The position numbers were made by a program, and so were the translations under genes. Shown here piece by piece: positions 35,867 through 43,818 of a stretch of 64,000 nt of DNA; position 1 is the first letter of the stretch; every line of letters starts with the position of its first letter. Below the pieces are notes generated by a model. That model did not search any database. It was not told the DNA's origin and saw only the letters and a list, made by a program, of their open reading frames with translations. This DNA comes from CBDCUW01 sp963734865 (GTDB lineage Bacteria; Planctomycetota; Planctomycetia; Pirellulales; Pirellulaceae), in NCBI GenBank assembly GCA_963734865.1, contig CAVTIV010000022.1, forward strand, positions 124,001-188,000, read 5' to 3'.

Positions 35867-36739
35867 ATGGATCGGCGAAACTTCTTGATAGCGAGCGGAC
35901 AACTTGCGGGCCTGGCGTCGATGCCGAATATGGCTGCTTCACAAGAGCGACCAAAGCAGGTTGCGCCGGCGACGGGTCCCCTGCGCGTGCATCCGCAGAA
36001 CACGCGGTACTTCGCCCAAAAGGTCGTCGATACGGTGAACGATCTGGACAACGTGCTGTACGAAGTGATTAACGAAGGAGGCGAGCAGGAGTGGGACTGG
36101 TGGGTCGTCGAGACGCTGCGCGAGTACCAACGTGGCAAACCAAAACAGCATCCGATTGGCATCACTGGTCACGGGGCGGAAGATGTGAAAAGCATGTTGG
36201 CTAGTCCAGCCGACTGGATCTCGCCAGGGTCTAAAGACGGATACCGAAACGACCCGCCTGCCTGGGATGGCAAGAAGGTCAGCCTGCTCGACACGGATCA
36301 TGTCTGGGGCATTGGCGGCAATCAAGCGTGGGTTTGGAAAGCGCTGCTTCGTGGCCACAATCCGCTGTTCATGGACCCTTACGACGGCGCGGTACTCGGC
36401 GAACGTTTTGACCCGCAGTGGGAGCCCGTTCGCCGCAGCTTGGGATTCGCCCGCCGTCTTGCCGATCGCGTCAACCTGGCTGCCATGACGCCGCAGAATG
36501 CACTTGCCTCGACACAGTACTGCTTGGCGAATCCCGGTTCCGAGTACCTGGTCTATCTGCCTGCCGGCGGCAAAGCCAACGTCGACCTGACGAAGGCCAC
36601 GGTTCGCTTCGGCGCCGAGTGGTTGAACTGCACGACTGGGGAGTCGCGAACTGACGCCGACGTCGAGGGAGGAAGCAAGCTCGAATTCAACGCACCGTTC
36701 GCAGGCGACGCGGTGCTCTACCTGAAACGAACAAACTGA
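35867..36739 (+). CDS. Tat/secreted glycosidase-like protein with collagen-binding-type C-terminus (internally shortened)
   Basis: Starts MDRRNFLIASGQLAGLASMP, a twin-arginine-like signal. The opening GPLRVHPQNTRYFA belongs to DUF4038-like TIM-barrel glycosidases, but it jumps directly to KVVDTVNDLDNVLYEVINEG, which normally lies about 200 residues later, so the first half of the barrel is missing. The later barrel (VWGIGGNQAWVWKALLRGHN) and the C-terminal sandwich (YLVYLPAGGKANVDLTKATV) resemble the putative collagen-binding domain. With the barrel truncated, catalytic activity is doubtful. A decayed paralogue lies at 37846. Confidence 0.7.
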   Translation: MDRRNFLIASGQLAGLASMPNMAASQERPKQVAPATGPLRVHPQNTRYFAQKVVDTVNDLDNVLYEVINEGGEQEWDWWVVETLREYQRGKPKQHPIGITGHGAEDVKSMLASPADWISPGSKDGYRNDPPAWDGKKVSLLDTDHVWGIGGNQAWVWKALLRGHNPLFMDPYDGAVLGERFDPQWEPVRRSLGFARRLADRVNLAAMTPQNALASTQYCLANPGSEYLVYLPAGGKANVDLTKATVRFGAEWLNCTTGESRTDADVEGGSKLEFNAPFAGDAVLYLKRTN

Positions 36740-36757
36740 CGCGAGGCGAACTGAACC

Positions 36758-37849
36758 ATGTTCCGAACAAAGTTGTTTGCGGCGATGCTGATGATGGGTG
36801 TCGCGCTGGCTTCGATTCTTCCGTGCACTGCGTCCGTGGCCCAGTCGCAGACGAATGCGACAACCGTACTGAGCGTGAGCGACACGCAATTCACTCTTAA
36901 CGACCGGCCCACGTTTCTGCTGGGGATCAGCTACTATGGGGCGCTGGGAGCTTCGGAGAATTCTATCCGGCGGGATCTTGATGATGTGCAGCGTCACGGC
37001 TTCAACTGGCTTCGCGTCTGGGCTACCTGGGGCGCATTCGATCACGACGTCTCGGCCGTGGATGCACGTGGCGAGCCGCGCGCTCCGTTTCTTGACAAGC
37101 TGCAATGGCTCGTTGCGGAGTGTGATCGGCGCGGCATGGTCGTGGATGTGACGCTGACGCGCGGGAGGCGTTCGGCAAAGTCGTTGGCTGGCGGCGATTT
37201 GCCTGACTTCGAATCACACGAGCGGGCGGTGGAAACGATCGTCAGCGCTTTGCAGCGGCATCGCAACTGGTATCTTGATCTGGCGAACGAGCGCGATGTG
37301 CGGGACGAACGGTACGTCCCGGTCGGTGAACTGAAGAAGTTGCGCGAAGTGGTCCGCCGCCTCGATCCGCAGCGGTTGGTCACGGCCTCGTTTGGCGGAC
37401 ACGATCTGTCGAGGCACGATGTGCAAGATTCGCTGATCGACGCGGGCCATGACTTTCTCAGTGTCCATCGGCCGCGCAGCGCAAAGTCCCCGAGACAGAC
37501 CGAAGCTCGCACGCGAGAAGTGCTGGCGATCGCGGCCGAGTTGAATCGGCCGGCGCCGGTGCATCACCAGGAGCCGTTTCGCCGCGGCTATGCCGGTTGG
37601 GAGCCTGTCGCCGATGATTTTCTAACCGATCTTCGCGGCGCGATCGCCGGCGGCGCCGCAGGCTGGTGTTTTCATAACGGCTCGCAGCGCACCACTGCCG
37701 GCAACCATCCTCGCCGCTCCTTCGATATGCGCGAGCAGCGACTGCTGGATCAACTGGATTCCGAAGAGCGAATCGTTCTGGCCAAAGCCCGATCGGTTCT
37801 TGCTGACGCCAGTGAAATCGGCCAACCACTCCAGGAGCGCCGACGATGA
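36758..37849 (+). CDS. Secreted cellulase-like TIM-barrel protein
   Basis: A 363-residue protein with a signal peptide (MFRTKLFAAMLMMGVALASI). The body reads as a glycosidase-like barrel: FTLNDRPTFLLGISYYGALG, RRDLDDVQRHGFNWLRVWAT, DRRGMVVDVTLTRG and WYLDLANERDV, the last being the NE-type position of the acid/base in GH-A enzymes (here as NERD). It starts 19 bp after the preceding gene and its stop overlaps the start of the next as ATGA, so the three form an operon after the G8 gene. Substrate unknown; an exo-polysaccharide is likely from context. Confidence 0.7.
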   Translation: MFRTKLFAAMLMMGVALASILPCTASVAQSQTNATTVLSVSDTQFTLNDRPTFLLGISYYGALGASENSIRRDLDDVQRHGFNWLRVWATWGAFDHDVSAVDARGEPRAPFLDKLQWLVAECDRRGMVVDVTLTRGRRSAKSLAGGDLPDFESHERAVETIVSALQRHRNWYLDLANERDVRDERYVPVGELKKLREVVRRLDPQRLVTASFGGHDLSRHDVQDSLIDAGHDFLSVHRPRSAKSPRQTEARTREVLAIAAELNRPAPVHHQEPFRRGYAGWEPVADDFLTDLRGAIAGGAAGWCFHNGSQRTTAGNHPRRSFDMREQRLLDQLDSEERIVLAKARSVLADASEIGQPLQERRR

Positions 37850-38400
37850 TGCCGCGCACTTTCGTGATGAACATGATACTGTTGCTTCTCTCGCTGGCTT
37901 CGACTGCCTGCGAATTGTTAGCTCAAATAACGAACGGTCCGCTGCGGCGCAGCGAGTCCAACCCTTTCTAATTCGTCGATGCCAGCGGCAAGCTTGTTTA
38001 CCTTGCCGGTGCGCATGACGGTTGGGAGCTGCATGATTTTGCCTGGGGCGACGGCAAGCGCGAGCAGCCATTTGCGTGGGACCGCTTTCTCGACTTTCTT
38101 AGTAACGATCAGCACAATGTCGTTCGCCTGTGGGTCGTGGAACACACTCATGTTGTTCCAAGGCTGGGACTTGAACGATGCGACTTGGGACGGTAAATGA
38201 TCTGGACAATGTTCTGTACGAGATCTCGAACGAGTCTCGCTTTCTCGGCTCGAACGTCAGCTCCAAGGATTGGCAATACCATCGTGGGTCTGGAAGAGTT
38301 TCCTACGCGGATACAATCCGATCTTGATGGACGCATTCGATCGAATTTGGGAATCTTCCCGCACGAATGCTTACTCGTGGGGCTATCCGGCTGTCGTTTG
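37846..38400 (+). pseudogene. Decayed glycosidase-like (DUF4038-type) gene
   Basis: Starts ATGATG at 37846 overlapping the previous stop. It encodes a signal peptide (MMPRTFVMNMILLLLSLAST), then NGPLRRSESNPF and a TAA where a Tyr codon is expected, and continues in the same frame as FVDASGKLVYLAGAHDGWEL and WDRFLDFLSNDQHNVVRLWV. The rest survives in pieces and other frames: TVNDLDNVLYEISNE, WKSFLRGYNPILMDAFDRI. It is a paralogue of 35867-36739 with a nonsense mutation, an internal deletion and frame changes; clearly non-functional. Confidence 0.85.
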
Positions 38401-38694
38401 GGCGGTCGTTGGTGTTCTCGTTGCCCTTTCGCTGATTCGCAACAACTGGCTGCGTCGCGTCGGCAAACTGATTGCGATCGGTGGATTGGCGAGGGTATTC
38501 CAGAACTTCAGTTGTTCATCCGCCGTCATCGCAATTGTGTGTGACTCGGCCGCTGCCAATTCACGTTCGGCTTGTCCCACGACAACGCTGCGGACGTAGT
38601 CGTTGACACTTACACGCCGCAGCTCGGCAGCGGCAGTGAGCAATGCCTTCGATTCTTCATCCAACCGAACCATGAGCGAACTATTCTTTTGCAT
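38383..38694 (-). CDS. DUF1778-family (TacA-like) antitoxin without a toxin gene
   Basis: A 103-residue protein starting MQKNSSLMVRLDEESKALLT. The ribbon-helix-helix pattern (LMVRLDEESKALLTAAAELR, SVNDYVRSVVVGQAERELA) is that of DUF1778 antitoxins, which bind operator DNA as dimers and neutralise GNAT acetyltransferase toxins through their C-terminal helix (MTADEQLKFWNTLANPP). The GNAT toxin gene is normally just downstream, but here the downstream DNA is the glycosidase pseudogene, so the toxin has been lost. The last 25 residues run into that relic and are probably not original. Confidence 0.75.
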   Translation of the reverse strand: MQKNSSLMVRLDEESKALLTAAAELRRVSVNDYVRSVVVGQAERELAAAESHTIAMTADEQLKFWNTLANPPIAISLPTRRSQLLRISERATRTPTTAQTTAG

Positions 38695-39372
38695 CGCCTG
38701 CTAAACTCTTTCAGTGGCTGACATGTTCCAACGAGGATCATTGTACTGCATAGCGATATACACGGGAACTTTTTTGTGGATGACCCTCACGACGCGACGT
38801 CACTGAACCCTCGTCTTATAGGGACGCCGCTCGTACCACAGGCGAGAGGCTTCAGACGGGAGACGGGAGCAATTCTCCAGCCTGCCGTCTCCAGACTCAA
38901 GCCTGTCAAGGTCAGACACCTCGGAGTCGAACCGCCCGTGGCGGAGCCACTCACAAATGAACCCAGTCTCCTGCTGCCAAAGTAGGCGTGCTTCCATCTG
39001 CACCTGTATCCGATGTTGTTTCTCTTGTTCGCTACGGATGACGGTGATGAATCCGGTTGATCGATGGTTGGGCGAAGGAGACGAGAGAATAGGGGTTGAT
39101 GGCGAGGACTTTCCTTCAATTTTCGGCAGTGGCACGAAAGACTATTACGGCTATTCCTGGGGCGGTTGCGCACGGACTTTTTTGAACACCCCTTCCACGC
39201 CCAGGTGTGCAAATAATTACGACAAGCTGAATCCCCGAAACTTCAATCCTGAAACGGCCGAGGCAGATAGCGATACAAGGTGTAGCAAAAACAAATTCCG
39301 CCAATCTGCTCGATGATCCCATAACAAAGTTTCTCTGAATGAACAAATGCTTCGAGCTGATGCGATTTAGTC
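38695..39372. other. Long intergenic stretch, no intact gene
   Basis: No conserved frame. A minus-strand GGCGGTTCGACTCCG at about 38920-38937 resembles a tRNA T-arm without the rest of a tRNA. Otherwise nothing recognised. Confidence 0.5.
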
Positions 39373-39600
39373 TCATCCGCAAATGATCCGATCGAAACAA
39401 ACCCTCACTTCGGTCATTCGTGGATAGTCAAGTGTTTCCGGTGTATCGGTCGCTTGGTGATAGTTCGGATTTCCAACAACAATGAAACGTCGTCGATCGC
39501 CGCACCAACGATCGCCGCTCGCATCCCAACCCGAACGGTTTGTCCACCTGGTGATCATTGACTTGCCCGGCATGTAATGGAACGCTCGGCTGGAATCCAC
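39373..39600 (-). pseudogene. Relic of an M28-type zinc peptidase gene (C-terminal end)
   Basis: The minus strand encodes HYMPGKSMITRW then RRRFIVVGNPNYHQATDTPE and TLDYPRMTEV. The YHQATDT-ETLDYPRM block is the C-terminal zinc-ligand region of M28 peptidases (FxxxxxNPxYHxxTDTxETLD). The N-terminal catalytic parts are absent upstream, so only the 3' end of a gene remains. Confidence 0.5.
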
Positions 39601-39864
39601 GGAAGACGAATCAGCTGGTTAAAGGGAGTCAGGATAACCATCGTCGCGGTCTCAAGCTTACCGAGTTGGCTAACAGAAAGTACCCCGATTTCGGATACCT
39701 CATAGTTGGTCCCAGATTCAACGGCTCCCGCATCTGTGCAAGGAGTTGACAGTCGAGATCATACGCAGACCGACTGCGCAACGCCGACCACATTGGTTGG
39801 TGTGGGAAGGCGGTCAAGGGTCTGAAACCTGCCGTTAATGGCCGCAACGTTTTGGCGCCTCTGT

Positions 39865-40250
39865 GCGTTCGGTTGCATCGACTTCGCGGAGTTAACGGTA
39901 TCGCTAACTCGCTTCGCTCGTGACATCGATTGCACGAAAGTGTGTCGCGGATGGTGGCGTGATTGGGTTTCACTCTCCCCGGGACGCAGTCACAGGACGG
40001 TCAAAGTCAGCTGCACTTGATCATTGGAATCGCCAATGAGAAAGCTCGCTTGGTCGCAAGATGGGGCCGGCTTGTTAGTCTCGGGAGACTCTCTGGTCAG
40101 AGATAGAGAGTGGGTGCCGGATGTTCGGCCGGAGCCGCTTGAGCCTGCGAAACAGGGCGGAAAAAACGAACAAAGGCCGGCGTCCAATCTGGTGTCGGAC
40201 GCCGGCAAATTCGTTAACCCGGCGGTCGGAGTAAACCGACGGGTCATCTT
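39865..40250. repeat. Composite dispersed repeat, copy R1 (modules A and C)
   Basis: Module A (39871-40080) shares most positions with 62333-62535, including TGATCATTGGAATCGCCAAT. Module C (40083-40250) shares CCTGCGAAACAGGG, a long hairpin and ACCCGGCGGTC with the copies at 45.5 and 62.7 kb. Module B of the other copies is missing: GTCTCGG joins directly to GAGACTCTCTG. Confidence 0.8.
40176..40206 (-). terminator. Core hairpin of repeat R1
   Basis: Stem GCCGGCGTCC with GGACGCCGGC, 10 perfect pairs and an 11-base loop. On the minus strand it is followed by CCTTTGTTCGTTTTTTCC, a weak terminator-like tail. Confidence 0.6.
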
Positions 40251-40319
40251 GAAGTTGTGGGAGCTGTAGGTCGCGCTCGAGCAACCCGCCCGTTTATCGA
40301 CTCTGCCAGGTGAGGAGGG

Positions 40320-40369
40320 TTGACACTTGCCTTCACGCTGATACACTGCCCTAGATACCTAATGCAGTG
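40320..40369 (+). promoter_or_regulatory. Promoter and candidate operator of the GntR-ABC operon
   Basis: TTGACA at 40320-40325 and TACACT at 40342-40347 with 16 bp spacing form a good housekeeping-type promoter. CACTGC (40344-40349) and GCAGTG (40364-40369) form an inverted repeat overlapping the -10 box, suited to autorepression by the GntR protein. Confidence 0.6.
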
Positions 40370-40380
40370 AGGCTGACGCG

Positions 40381-40773
40381 ATGCAGATCGAACCAGAGAG
40401 TCATGTGCCCATTTACTTACAGATTGTCGAACATCTTCGTTCGTCGATCGCGGCTGGCGTATACCGCCCGGGAGAAGCGTTGCCTTCGTTGCGAGTACTG
40501 GCGACCGATCTTCGCGTCAACGCGAACACCGTGCAAAAAGCCTTTGACGAGTTGTGCCGTCAGGGGTTGATTGAATCGCATCGTGGTGTGGGAATGTTCG
40601 TCGGCAGAAAGGGAGCACGTTCGGCGATTTCGCAGGCAGAAGAGACGGCCCAGACGGAATTCGGACAAACACTGACGACGGCCTTCGCGGCTGGGCTGGA
40701 TGCCAAACGCATCCGCAAACTGTTTGAAGTGGCGCTGGCGTCAGCAACAAAAAAAGCGAAGGTGCGACCATGA
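40381..40773 (+). CDS. GntR-family regulator (YtrA type)
   Basis: A 130-residue protein with the winged-helix GntR domain at residues 10-75 (PIYLQIVEHLRSSIAAGVYR, PGEALPSLRVLATDLRVNAN, TVQKAFDELCRQGLIESHRG) and a short helical C-terminus, as in YtrA-type repressors that control ABC transporters. It is the first gene of an operon: its stop overlaps the ABC ATPase start as ATGA. A promoter with an overlapping dyad lies immediately upstream, so autoregulation is probable. GAGG lies before the start. Confidence 0.9.
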   Translation: MQIEPESHVPIYLQIVEHLRSSIAAGVYRPGEALPSLRVLATDLRVNANTVQKAFDELCRQGLIESHRGVGMFVGRKGARSAISQAEETAQTEFGQTLTTAFAAGLDAKRIRKLFEVALASATKKAKVRP

Positions 40774-41681
40774 TGCTCGGGGATTCTGACGCACCGGCGG
40801 TGGACATGGTGGGGGTCACCAAACGATTCAAGGGTGGCCCTGCAGTGGATAACATGAACCTGACGATCCCAAGAGGGACGACGCTCGGATTGATTGGACC
40901 AAATGGTGCTGGCAAAAGTACGGCAATCCGTATGTTGATGAGGACACTAGCACCTACATCCGGTGAGGTGCGGTTGTTCGGGATGAATGTCGCCACGCAC
41001 GCCACCACAATCCGCCATCACGTCGGGTATGTTCCCGAGCATCATGACGTTTATCCCTGGATGACCGTCGGCGAAGCGATCCGCTTCACCTCGAGTTTCT
41101 ACTCGATGTGGGATGCTGGTTACTGCGAAGAGATGCTTGATATGTTTTCGCTGGATATTCGCAAAAAAGTTAGCCACCTTTCCAAGGGCATGATCGTAAA
41201 ACTCGGACTGCTTTTGGCAGTTTCGCATCGACCGGAACTGCTCATTCTGGACGAACCGACATCGGGTCTCGATCCGATTGTCCATGATGATTTTCTCGAA
41301 GCTGTACTGCGTAGCGTCAGCGGTAGGAGTACGACCGTCCTCTATTCGAGCCATAACCTGGAGGATGTCCGCCGTTTGGCAGATTCGGTCTGCATTCTTC
41401 GCGACGGGAGAATCATCGTCCATGGCCGAGTTGATGAACTACTAGCGTCAGTGAAGCGCGTCCGCGCCGTCCTCATCGACGGGCACCTTCCACGTTGGGT
41501 ACCTGATGGTACCGTCTATCAAAGCATAAATCGTCGAGAGTGGATGCTGACCGTGAGTAGTTTCAGCGCCGACGTCGAAGAGCGTCTGAAGGCCGAGAAC
41601 TCCATCGAATCAGTGGATGTCTTCGACGTCAATCTGGGTGAACTCTTCAAGGATTACATTCTCGAAGGAGACGCTCGATGA
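40770..41681 (+). CDS. ABC transporter ATP-binding protein
   Basis: A 303-residue ATPase with Walker A GPNGAGKST at residues 43-51, the Q-loop region near HHVGYVPEHHDVYPWMTV, a signature written LSKGM instead of LSGGQ, Walker B LLILDEPTSGLDP and the switch His in YSSHNLEDV. It energises the permease encoded next (41678), with which it overlaps by ATGA. Members paired with YtrA-type regulators export cell-envelope-active compounds or respond to envelope stress. The C-terminal 80 residues form an additional domain of the NatA/YhcH type. Confidence 0.92.
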   Translation: MMLGDSDAPAVDMVGVTKRFKGGPAVDNMNLTIPRGTTLGLIGPNGAGKSTAIRMLMRTLAPTSGEVRLFGMNVATHATTIRHHVGYVPEHHDVYPWMTVGEAIRFTSSFYSMWDAGYCEEMLDMFSLDIRKKVSHLSKGMIVKLGLLLAVSHRPELLILDEPTSGLDPIVHDDFLEAVLRSVSGRSTTVLYSSHNLEDVRRLADSVCILRDGRIIVHGRVDELLASVKRVRAVLIDGHLPRWVPDGTVYQSINRREWMLTVSSFSADVEERLKAENSIESVDVFDVNLGELFKDYILEGDAR

Positions 41682-42358
41682 AGAGCCTGATTTGGAAGGA
41701 CTATCGCCTTAGTCGTTCGCTCTTGCTTCTCTCTGCTGCGGTGTGGGTGTTGCTGTATCTCGTGGGAATCGGCGCACAATTGGCAACAACATGGCCGCGA
41801 CCGCCGTCTTTGGACGACTGGGCCGAAATGCTCCATTCCTACGGCACCATGTGGTTGTATATCACGATATGCTTTGCCGGCCTGTTTGGTGGCCATGCCA
41901 TCGCCTGCGAACGAGGCGATCGGAGTGCAAATTTTCTGGCCTGCCTCCCGCCGCCGAAATGGCAGATTCTAACTAGCAAGTTGGTCGTCGCAATTGGAAT
42001 GCTCACGGCCATGTGGGGCTGGGCTCTGCTGTCTGTGTATTGCATCGCCGCCGGGCTGAGTTCTAAACCGGTAGACGATGTTGGGGAGTTGGTAACGGCG
42101 TCTGGGATTGGGTCGATCTGTGTGCTCACGTTCGGTGTGGGCTGGATGGCCTCAGCAATGCTGGAGAATTCGACCGTGCCTATTCTCCTCGCGTTCCTCT
42201 CACCGGTTGCGGTATCAATCGCATTGATCTTGGTCGGCAGCGTGTTTGGTATTCCTATGGTCCACATATCGGATTGGACGAACTTGGTGTGCTTCGTTGT
42301 CGGGGCTGTAGCGTTCGCGGCGGGGACATGGCACTACTGTCGGAGAGTTGAACCATGA
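41678..42358 (+). CDS. ABC-2-type transporter permease
   Basis: A 226-residue membrane protein with about six hydrophobic segments (LLLLSAAVWVLLYLVGIGAQ, MWLYITICFAGLFGGHAIAC, LTAMWGWALLSVYCIAAGLS, VAVSIALILVGSVFGIPMVH). The short CERGDRSANFLACLPPPKWQ segment between helices two and three is typical of ABC-2 permeases (ERExxTxxxLxxLPxS). It follows the ATPase by translational coupling and would form the transmembrane part of the exporter. Substrate not known. Confidence 0.85.
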   Translation: MKSLIWKDYRLSRSLLLLSAAVWVLLYLVGIGAQLATTWPRPPSLDDWAEMLHSYGTMWLYITICFAGLFGGHAIACERGDRSANFLACLPPPKWQILTSKLVVAIGMLTAMWGWALLSVYCIAAGLSSKPVDDVGELVTASGIGSICVLTFGVGWMASAMLENSTVPILLAFLSPVAVSIALILVGSVFGIPMVHISDWTNLVCFVVGAVAFAAGTWHYCRRVEP

Positions 42359-42399
42359 CAGCCAATGAAAGTGGCGTGATCTACTGAAGTGAGCAAATC

Positions 42400-43478
42400 A
42401 TGAAACTGGCGGTTTGTCCCTGCGGCGTCCTCTGTGTGGCGTTGCTTGTCACGACAGGTTGCCGGCGGCTCGAAAATACGTTTCAGAGAAGACCGTCGAT
42501 GTCGACGCCGGTGGTCACCGCCTACACATGTTAATTGTTGGCGATACCGGCCCCACGGTCGTACTGGAATCCGGTGGCGGAGGCGGAATCGGCTGGGAGC
42601 AGGTTCGTCAGGAAGTCGGTCGCTTCGCTCGCGTTGTTACCTACGATCGCGCCGGCGTGGGAGCGTCCGAGCCCGGACCGCAACCACGCACGGGACGACA
42701 GATCGCGGTCGAGCTTCACACCGCACTCGGCAATGCGGACCTGTCTCCGCCGTACATACTCGTCGGCCATTCAATGGGTGGTCCCTACGTGCGTATTTTC
42801 GCCGCGACGTATCCCGATGAAGTCGCAGGACTGGTTCTCCTCGATCCGACGCAGATCAACGCCTACGAATCGATGGAGGAAATCCAGTCGTGGTTTTACG
42901 AACACTGTCGGCAAGATTGGGATACGGTGAATGCCTACTGTCGTCGAACAACACCCGAGGCACTGAGTCGTTTGGTCTGGATGCGAGGATTGGAGGTAAA
43001 ACGCATGGCGGAGTTCTTGGAAACCGTCGCAGAACCGAAGCGTAGTGCCCTCCGGCGGGAATGGCTTGCGAAACTTACAGAGCATTCGCGGCCGCCGTGG
43101 GTGAGCCATTCACGTGGAAGCCGTGACGAATTCGCGGCCGACACCGAAACTTTCCAGCAAGCCATCGCAGCCACTCCGTTGCCGAATGTTCCCATCATCC
43201 TTCTGTCCGCAGATGGACGTATATCGCCGTTGGACGAGGCAAGGTACATGCTCGACCCCGAAATGCGAACCCTCCTGCAGGTTCAAAAACCGTGGCACTT
43301 GGAGGATTACCAGCAATGGGTCGACGCCAATCCTGGAGTCAAACTGTCCGTGGCCCGTAAATGTGGTCACAGTATTCCGTTGGACAATCCTCAACTCGTT
43401 ATTGCCACGATCCAGGAAATTATCGAACTTTCCGTTCGTGCGCATTCGGCGACTCGAACAGAAGGAACGCGGGACTGA
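42400..43478 (+). CDS. Lipoprotein-type alpha/beta hydrolase (5' end frame-shifted)
   Basis: ATG 42400 encodes MKLAVCPCGVLCVALLVTTG followed by C, a lipoprotein signal with lipobox LVTTGC. That frame changes by one base in the CGAAAATACG run at about 42468-42480 into the main frame (open from 42414). The mature part is an alpha/beta hydrolase: oxyanion region ESGGGGGIGWEQV, YDRAGVGASEPGPQPRTG, nucleophile elbow GHSMGG (Ser) and a C-terminal CGHSIPLDNPQLV with the catalytic His. The substrate may be an ester or lactone in the periplasm. It follows the ABC operon by 41 bp. Confidence 0.8.
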
Positions 43479-43584
43479 ATGTCCCCTCGGAGTCTGAGCG
43501 GCACTAAATGGACCACACGATCTCGTTGGGGCTCGGATTGCGACATTAGGAGTCAAGCATTATCACCGTCGAATCGACGGCGGG

Positions 43585-43779
43585 TTGCGGTTCATTAACG
43601 CGGATGTGCTTGCGAGCGAACTGGACCTTGGGGCTTATGAAGCGGCCGATGCTGCTGCCGCGATCCGCCAAGCCTTGGTTCTTCGCAAGGAGAGTTTCAT
43701 TTTCGAGACAGTCCTGTCGGATCCCGTTGGCGATAAGGTCGCGCAGTTGGCGTACTCTCGACCATGGCTCATGTATTAA
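43585..43779 (+). pseudogene. Fragment of a zeta-toxin-like kinase gene
   Basis: The frame encodes RFINADVLASELDLGAYEAA, then IRQALVLRKESFIFETVLSD, matching the central part of zeta-toxin-like ATP-binding proteins (FINADxIAxEL..., FxFETTLS). The N-terminal Walker A and the C-terminal lid are absent; the frame ends at 43779. No epsilon-type antitoxin is visible. Confidence 0.6.
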
Positions 43780-43818
43780 AATCCCTGTCGGTGATCAGTT
43801 ACTTCCTCGAGGGAATTT

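Noticed and set aside
35939..37105. A 388-codon minus-strand frame over the glycosidase-like genes
   Set aside because: No family similarity and low-complexity Arg/His-rich sequence; the plus-strand genes explain the region.
38905..38945. Second T-arm-like sequence GGCGGTTCGACTCCG
   Set aside because: The stem is only three pairs and no other tRNA part is present.
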